64,000 nucleotides of DNA from Cunninghamia lanceolata (lineage: Eukaryota > Streptophyta > Pinopsida > Cupressales > Cupressaceae), in NCBI GenBank assembly GCA_027924645.1, contig BSBN01001199.1, positions 558,001 to 622,000 on the forward strand. The letters run 5' to 3'. Shown one piece after another: positions 57,610 through 64,000 of this stretch. Position numbers and translations under genes: made by a program. The notes beneath the pieces are model-generated. The model saw only the letters and a program-made list of their open reading frames with translations, ran no database searches and had not been told where the DNA came from. Numbering within the stretch: the first letter of the stretch is position 1; each line of letters opens with the position of its first letter.

Positions 57610-58240
57610 TTGAGTTTTATTGATCTTCCATCTACCTCTATGGTGCTAGAAAACACTTTTGATGTGTCTTCCTCCTCGATTGCCAAAATGATAGGGGTGG
57701 TGGATGTCTACACTCATACTTCTCGAGAGCACCCTATTCCCAAACCTACCATTTCTTTCATTGATGCACCCATGCATGTATATGATGGACCTTTATACAT
57801 TTTTGATGAGGTTAATGGAAAACCCATTAGGGTTGTTCTTATTGACCCCGTATGCATGGTAAATGTTATAACAAAAGAATTATTATACATTCATGAATTG
57901 TATAAAGACACTTATGAGAAATTATAAATCTACACATAAGGTCACATGATGGCTTGTCTCATCTAACCATGGGTTCTTGTACCCTCTCAATCCAAGTTAG
58001 ACCTAAGATCCTAGATGCCCCCTTCTTAATCATTACTACCTCAAACTATTTTTGCTTGAAATTGGACCATCTATGGCTCACTTCTATGAAAGAGGCCCCT
58101 ATTATGGTTCATAAGTGCTTGAAGTTTCTGCATGATGGAGTAGTGCATAGAATCCACCATAGTGGATTACTTCCTCTCTCCATGTGTGGGAATTTCTCTT
58201 TGGACTACTTTTGGTTAGCCTCGATAGAGCCTCTATGACC
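57610..58240 (+). pseudogene. Gypsy protease remnant with altered active site
   Basis: The frame 57610-57927 contains GPLYIFDEVNGKPIRVVLID and then PVCMVNVITKE. After a frameshift, 57954-58238 continues with TLSIQVRPKILDAPFLIITT, LDHLWLTSM and HKCLKFLHDG, the second half of the gypsy protease region. The catalytic Asp is kept, but the next residues are Pro-Val instead of Ser/Thr/Asn-Gly. Confidence 0.72.
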
Positions 58241-58557
58241 ATGAAATGACTTTTTGTTCTTATCATATCAAAAGTTCAAAGCTAATCAAATTGTGCAGTT
58301 TTCTAGTGGCCCTTCTTCCCCATCTCCTACAGCTACTACCCCTTTCATCTTGCATTCTTTGATGGTTTCTTCTATTTCTTTTACTTCCCCATAGGTAGTT
58401 AAACCAAAGAAACCTATACTGAGTGCAACTCCCTATCCTAATGCAGCTAGCCAATACCCAAAAGTTTTGCCTCCAGCCTCTTATTCAAGGCCTAGAGGTA
58501 AACAACATGTATTTCCTCAACCACCTCACATCCCTATGATTCCTCAACCTTTGGTAG

Positions 58558-59812
58558 TGTAATGTCAAAAAATGTCCCCTTGGGGGCTTTTCCCTCATAA
58601 GGTTTAGCTCCCGAGTCTTTAACATGCATTTGGGACATTTTAGTTCATATTTTAACACCCCAATGGGATGAGACGTAGGTTCCATGGCAAATTGGACCTA
58701 GGTGGACCCCTTGAGCTGTACCTTACCCAAAATGGGGGGAGGAATTGGGCACCCACACCCTAGTCCTGCCCTATTTTAGGGCAGCCACAATTTTTGGATG
58801 TTGGTTAGTGGCCGTTATTAGGTCCCTTTGCCGACACGATAAGTTTAAATTTCAAATATCTTGGTGGGAGTGTTTGTAGATGCATATATAAACATGCTTA
58901 GGCATTCATTTGTAAACTAGATTTTCAATTAGAGGATCATTGTGAACTTTAGGCATTCTCAAGGTGACTCAAGGCTTCTATTGTGTTGCAAGAGTAGACT
59001 TGTATGTTTGGTGTGTTAATATTTGTAGATTTGAGCATTAATTTCCTCATGGCATGAAGAGCATCTTCCTCCATGAGAGATTCACTACAAGGTGACATAA
59101 TCTTGTGTTTCATCATTGATTCCTTTGGTTTTTGCCTCTTCCTCACAAGGGCATGCACTCTTTATCTAACAGTGGTGTTCAGAGACTTAAGTGTCATCTG
59201 GGGATTGACTGAGGCAAGCCTCTAAACACCACAACCTCCAAACCAAGTCTTGTGATTGTAGGTTATAGGTGTCACATTTGGGAAAAGTGGAGTTGTAGTA
59301 AGGATTGGCAGACATCAAGGATTCAAGATTTGGAGGAAAAAAGGACACGGGAGCACTTCCAGGACTTGGGCACTCACTCTAGTGTCCTCCACAGATAGAT
59401 TTTAGGAAACAGAAGTTACAGGGCTATTCAGTGTCGGAAGGAGGTTTGGATTTTGTGAAGAAACTTGTACTTTGGACTAGGGCACCTACTCCAGTGTCCC
59501 CGACTATTCTGCTTCGGATCCTCAAAAATAGGTATTCCATGATTTGATATTTTACTCCCGTCTGTAAGAGCTTTTTCTGTCTTTCATCAATTTGTTGTTG
59601 TATTTGCATAATTAGGGTTTTTATGGTTAGTTGGTCATAAGAGAAGGAAAATTAATAATTAAATTCCCTAATCCAAATTTCCCTACATCTGAAAGTGACC
59701 TAGGGTATGATAGTGCTTCCCACTCGACCCTAGATCCTTCAATGTTTAATGGAGAGGTAGATTTAAACACATAAAGGCTAAAACATTAGCAAATCCAATT
59801 TTCCCTTAAATA
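58558..59812 (+). repeat. 5' LTR of the right-hand protease-only element
   Basis: This 1255-bp LTR begins TGTAATGTCAAAAAATG and ends CCCTTAAATA (ATA instead of ACA, as in the solo LTR). TATATAAA at 58885-58892 is a promoter candidate. Its length matches the 1242-1250 bp of the other family member. Confidence 0.8.
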
Positions 59813-59815
59813 TTT

Positions 59816-59832
59816 TGGTGAACCTGTGTTTT
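59816..59832 (+). other. Primer-binding site of the right-hand protease-only element
   Basis: TGGTGAACCTGTGTTTT after the LTR, close to the site at 54262. Confidence 0.7.
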
Positions 59833-60474
59833 TGAACTTAAATTTCAACTTGCTAAGTGTTTGTCTATAGATTTGGATTGATTTCATTCATTCATTTAGT
59901 CATTCAATTTATTGCATTGAGCAAAATTCAAAAAAAAATGAAAAATTGGGAAAATTCAAAAAAACTGCATTGTTGGGCTTACTAAATTGCATCAATTCTT
60001 ATTAAATTTTCCTAATTCATGATTTTTGCATCATATCTGATATAAACTATAGAAAAATACAAAAATTCAAAATTTTGGTTTGCATTTTCATCATTTAATT
60101 GCTAGGGTTTTGTGGAAATTTTGACAACTTTATATAACCTAGTAATTCCAAAATCTAGGGTTGGTAGGCAAAATATTTTATCAATTTTTTCTACTGATTT
60201 TAGAGGTTAATTAAAATTGACATTTGGCTGTAATCTTGCATTCTAGTGTGAATTTGCATTTAGATTTAAAATATTTGCATTGAAAATTTCAACAAAAACT
60301 AGCAATTTTGATGCATTTTCATTAAATTTGCATGGGCATTTTGCATGTTTAAGATTGAAAATCATTTTAAGATCTGAGAGTATGTAATTTCCATCAAAAA
60401 TCAGACCTCAAACCATTCACATAGCATTTTGTTCCAAGATCTCAAACCTAGCGCTTCGAAAACAACAATTTTCA
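59833..60474 (+). other. Leader of the right-hand protease-only element
   Basis: AT-rich non-coding leader. Parts around 60300-60370 (TTTTGCATGTTTAAGATTG region) resemble the leader of the 39891-46157 element. Confidence 0.5.
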
Positions 60475-61265
60475 CTAAATTTGACGTTATCGACTTTATA
60501 AACTTGCACCATAGGGATGTTGTGAAATATATTTTAGAATTATTTTTCTGTTATTAGGGTAATAATTATCTTCCCCTAATAAAAATATTTACAAAACTCT
60601 TTTAACGGGCTCTTGTAGTGAAAATTTGGTGAAAAACTACACTTTTTGACTATTTTTGCCCTAGGGTTTGACCTAGTTTGCACTCCAACTATGTTGTGAT
60701 CAGTTTTATGGATTGAGGTGACTGATATCACTGATATTATTTGTTATCCATCCTATAATTCCTTACAACACCTCTTTGGCTAGGTCTTGGAGTTGAAAAA
60801 CTGTAAAAAATAGCCTATTTTTTGCTATATTTTCACTAGGGTTTGACCTTAAGTGACACTAAAAGTGTGTTGTGTTGGGTATTTTTTCACCAAGTGGCTG
60901 TTATTTCTAATATTATTTTCTTTCCATCATCATTTTCCTCACAACACCCTTCATTATGCTCTCTTGCATTGATATTGGTGAAAAAAATGACTATTTTGAC
61001 ATATTTTCACTATAAATCGACTTGGCATCAACTAAAAATCACATCAAGAGTGTGTTGAGAGTGATCTTATTGCTGTTTTGGACTGATATCAGACATATAA
61101 CTCTCTTCCCTTGACTTAAATCCTTATAGCACCCTTTGGTTCATTCATTTGCATTGAAAACATATCAAAAAATCAAGCATTCTGGGCTATTTTTGCTCTT
61201 GTCTTTTGCACTAATTTTGCAAAGCTTTCAAAATCTGATTTGGCATTGATTTGAGCACAAAGGCA
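60475..61265. repeat. ~176-bp degenerate tandem repeat, about five units
   Basis: A TATTTTTGCCCTAGGGTTTG or TATTTTCACTAGGGTTTGAC-type segment recurs at 60651, 60826, 61002 and 61188 (175, 176 and 186 bp apart), each followed by a TGTTGTG... and an ACAACACC-type segment. An older unit starts near 60475. The array fills the leader up to the coding frame. Confidence 0.72.
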
Positions 61266-61279
61266 TAGCCTCTAATCAC

Positions 61280-62305
61280 AATACCAATAATAGGTTCCCT
61301 CTTAGAGCTTACATGAAAAGAAAAGCACCTGAGCCTGAAATTGTCTTTACACCTCATGATAGAACAACTGGAGACAAAGAAGGACCTCTTTACATCACTG
61401 TGAAAATAATGGGAAACCCTGTGAATGGAACTCTTATTGATCCTAATTGCATGACAAATGTTGCCACTAAGTAGTTCCTCTTTTCACATCAACTAATGCA
61501 AGGTTCTTATGACCTCTCGAGCATGATGATTAAGACACATAAGGGAACCTTTATCAAACCTTTGGGTAAGATATCATTGTTAGTAACACTATTCAGAAAA
61601 CATGTCGAACAATGGTTTCATGTTGTCCTTGTTTCTGACCTCTTTTGCATTAAATTGGGACATCCTTGGTTAAAAGAAATGAAATCTATCCCTTCAACAA
61701 TACACCATTGCATAAAGTTCCCACTGGATGGCCGTATAATTATTGTCCCTCACAACAAGTATAAACCTTTGGTTTAGAAAACACATTACAAATTAAACTA
61801 CTTTTGGGATAAAACTGAAATACCTAGTCCTCCTATACAATAAATGACAAAAGAGAAACAACCCGCATGTGAAGAGAACTTTAGACTAAAAGGACAAGGT
61901 CCCTATGCTGAGGTTTCTCCCCCAAAATCCTTACAAGGATCGGGAGGTCATTGTCAACAACAAAATGTTCCACCATGACAGATGAGGTTTGATCTCAGTG
62001 CTTCATCTTCTAATTTGCAACAACCCATGAAAGAGCAAGGCCCTATCTTACAAGAGATAAGTTGTCGAAAAAAGTGAAACATAAAAGTAAGAGAAAGAAG
62101 AAAAAGAAGACAAGAATATGCTATAAACCTTGCCTCTCAACAAGAAAACATTGATCCCAACATTCAACAAAATAATAATGATCATAACAATGAACAACAT
62201 GACGAACAAGATATGAATTTGTCTATGGTACCATATGTCCCACTATCCTCCATCATTAGGGAGTGGGAAGATGACGACAACAATTTTCTTATAGACAACC
62301 TCTAG
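61280..62305 (+). pseudogene. Protease-like single ORF of the right-hand element, decayed
   Basis: Readable from about 61280 (NNRFPLRAYMKRKAPEPE, matching PRPYLKRKTPETK of the other copy), through GPLYITVKIMGNPVNGTLID and PNCMTNVA, GKISLLVTLF, LGHPWLKEMKSIPSTIHH and CIKFPLDG, to the acidic end WEDDDNNFLIDNL before TAG 62303-62305. The start codon is lost and stops are present (first near 61473). Domain order equals that of the copy at 42962-44064. The Asp of the protease motif is followed by Pro-Asn. Confidence 0.72.
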
Positions 62306-64000
62306 CCTGACAGGGGTCGTACAGGTAAGTATCCCTAACCCTTTATCTCTCTCATGATGTGCTTCCCCTGTGATGTGTTATGTGTTGTTTAGGCCTCCTA
62401 GGATGACCTCAGATTCTCATGTAAGGTTTGGGATACCAGGAGACTGCCTCTGTTGTGACCTTCTATTTGTATGATCATTCTTCTAAATTGCCTCTCTGTG
62501 ATTTCATTGTTGTGTGTTGTGTCTTACGGACATAGCATTGCGGTTGGTGACTTGGGGGCACCCTCCTACATGATTGTCCCTAAGACACTTGTTTCTCCTC
62601 TCTTATTTATTGTTTCCCTTCATCTAGTGTTTCCATCTAGCAGGCAGATGACGAAAAATATTTATACTGATAAGACCTAGTGTCCCTTTCGAGAGCAATC
62701 AAAAAATGGACTTACTTCCTAATATGATGTTGGGGTTGTATATCTTATCTGACGCTTGACTAGTGGAAGCACTCTTTCTTTCCACATAGTGAATTTGATG
62801 ATGTTTCTATCACATTTACAAACCTTAACAATATTGCTGCTCTATGTTTCTTTGTTTGCTTTTGAATCTAGCCTTAACGATACTCGATTCAGAGAGCTCC
62901 GTGATATAGCCCTATGGTTATCCTCGAACTCTGAATTCATTGTATAACCTTGGCTCTTTGTGTGGTCAATCATATGCATTGATGTTGACATTTATCATGA
63001 TGTTGTAGACACTAACATGTTTCTTGCAGGGATGTGTTTGTGGGAACATTTGGTGATCATGATGTACATGTCACCTTTAGGGGGCATGGGCTTTGTGAAA
63101 GTCGGTGTTCCCTTGTGTGTTTTCTTCCTACCTTAACGTACTTGATATTGATAACTGATATCAACCACCTTAAGGTTGGGGCATATATAAGGTTAGCTGT
63201 CTGTTATAGATGTTAGCAATGTGTTTGACCTCAAATGTAGAGATTGCACCCTAGAGTAGTGCATCATGCATCCTGAGTTTGTTTGCAATCAATCAATCAT
63301 GTAAGCCCTCTGTGGAGGTGGGATATCAAGAATATCCTTTTTCTTAATCCCTCTATAGAGGTGGGGATTGTGTATTTCTTAGAGTAGATTGCATCATCCT
63401 TTCATTTTCAAAAGTCCTCTATGGAGACGGGGAGCGGTTCTGTGACTAACTCAACCCTTAAGCGTGTTTTCAACAATTGTTGTGGCGAAGCCCAATCATC
63501 GTTGTGTGCCTATAATGTGCCTAAGATGGTGATGAGCCTAGAAATAGTGAACACATCATCACTTTTCTACCATGTTTTCTCCATGTCTTCAAGTGTGTGT
63601 GTTTTGGCGTGCTTGTTTTGTGTGGCCTATTTGTTGCCCCATATGTAGAGACTAGCACCCTTGAGTTGTGCTTCCTGCATCTTGGGAGGTTTTGCATGTC
63701 TTGCGTGTGTGTTGCCCCATATATATAGAGACCTACTCTCTATGGTAGTGCATCATGTATTATGGGAGGTTTGTTTACTTTCCAGTACATGCATTTGCAT
63801 TTCATACATATGAGAAAAAGAAAAGAAAAGATATCATTTCTGTCTTCCATGCTTAATGTGTCTTCTATGCATTGACTGTCTTCTCTGTGTTCTATGTGAC
63901 TGTAACTATTTTCTTTGTGTTTTGCATGCATGTTATTGTTTTCCATGTGATTAGCGTGTCTTCTCCATGCTTGATGTGTGTGTTGTGTTTGTGACCTTAC
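62306..64000 (+). other. 3' untranslated, repeat-rich part of the right-hand element
   Basis: Non-coding sequence with degenerate short repeats (CCCTCTGTGGAGGTGGG type near 63307-63440, CTTCTATGTG type near 63840-63990). These match, in reverse, the arrays at 41302-42075 in the other family member. Small open frames here show no known motif. Confidence 0.5.

Larger units (their letters stand above)
52630..58557 (+). mobile_element. Decayed gypsy element, 5' LTR, gag and protease remnants
   Basis: LTR 52630-54258 (1629 bp, TGTAACGTCAAAAATT...CATCTACA), primer site TGGTGAACCCGATGTT (54262-54277), gag remnants 54894-57540 and a protease remnant 57610-58240. The element is cut at 58558 by another LTR element, and its remaining part would lie beyond the window. 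It shares the primer site, the LTR start and the altered protease motif with the protease-only family, so it may be close to that family's autonomous parent. Confidence 0.78.
58558..64000 (+). mobile_element. Protease-only gypsy-like element, cut by the right edge
   Basis: LTR 58558-59812, primer site 59816-59832, a leader with a ~176-bp array, a single decayed frame 61280-62305 and repeat-rich 3' sequence to the edge. It matches the 39891-46157 element in order and sequence. It inserted into the protease region of the gypsy element to its left. The 3' LTR would lie beyond the window. Confidence 0.82.

Overview
This is a repeat-dominated stretch of a large plant nuclear genome. It holds nested Ty1/copia and Ty3/gypsy-type LTR retrotransposons with methionine-tRNA or other plant-type primer sites, a TRIM, a LARD-like giant-LTR element, a solo LTR and AT-rich spacers. 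I see no bacterial-style operons, rRNA or tRNA genes, CRISPR or intact host genes. The nesting, the slow decay and the size of the elements suggest a large-genome seed plant. A gymnosperm is my guess, but nothing here proves it.

Layout, left to right. 1-958 is AT-rich spacer with a fragment of an open frame. 959-14625 is a complete 13.7-kb LARD-like element (5-bp target duplication ATTAA). Its LTRs (5.57 and 5.21 kb) are longer than its 2.9-kb interior, which has one decayed frame and no pol. The 5' LTR carries a complete 350-bp TRIM. Both LTRs hold an antisense block that looks like exons and introns of a captured gene. 14631-16250 is AT-rich and ends in a ~120-bp tandem repeat. 16251-~19440 is the LTR and leader of a TAT-like gypsy element, fused at a break to a truncated minus-strand copia element (~19440-21810).

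22847-51760 is one old minus-strand copia element, split by three nested insertions and a solo LTR. The first is a young, intact autonomous copia element (24753-31843, polyprotein 1384 aa, LTRs about 99% alike). The second is its decayed relative (32505-39534), whose full-length frame carries 11 stops and no frameshift. The third is a minus-strand non-autonomous gypsy-like element (39891-46157) that codes only for a protease-like protein. The solo LTR (50343-51553) is of the same family as this third element. Each insertion is flanked by a 5-bp duplication, sometimes with one mismatch.

52630-58557 is a decayed plus-strand gypsy element with gag and protease remnants. It is interrupted at 58558 by another member of the protease-only family, which runs past the right edge.

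How the parts relate: the intact copia element has every domain needed for its own mobility (gag, protease, integrase, RT, RNase H). The LARD, the TRIM and the protease-only elements lack pol and would need proteins from other elements. Most interesting are the antisense exon-intron block in the LARD LTRs, the amber-dominated decay of the LARD frame, a hairpin next to the copia primer site with base changes on both sides of the stem, and a protease-like domain that has lost the usual Gly after the catalytic Asp in three elements. All similarity statements come from reading by eye; no database search was run.
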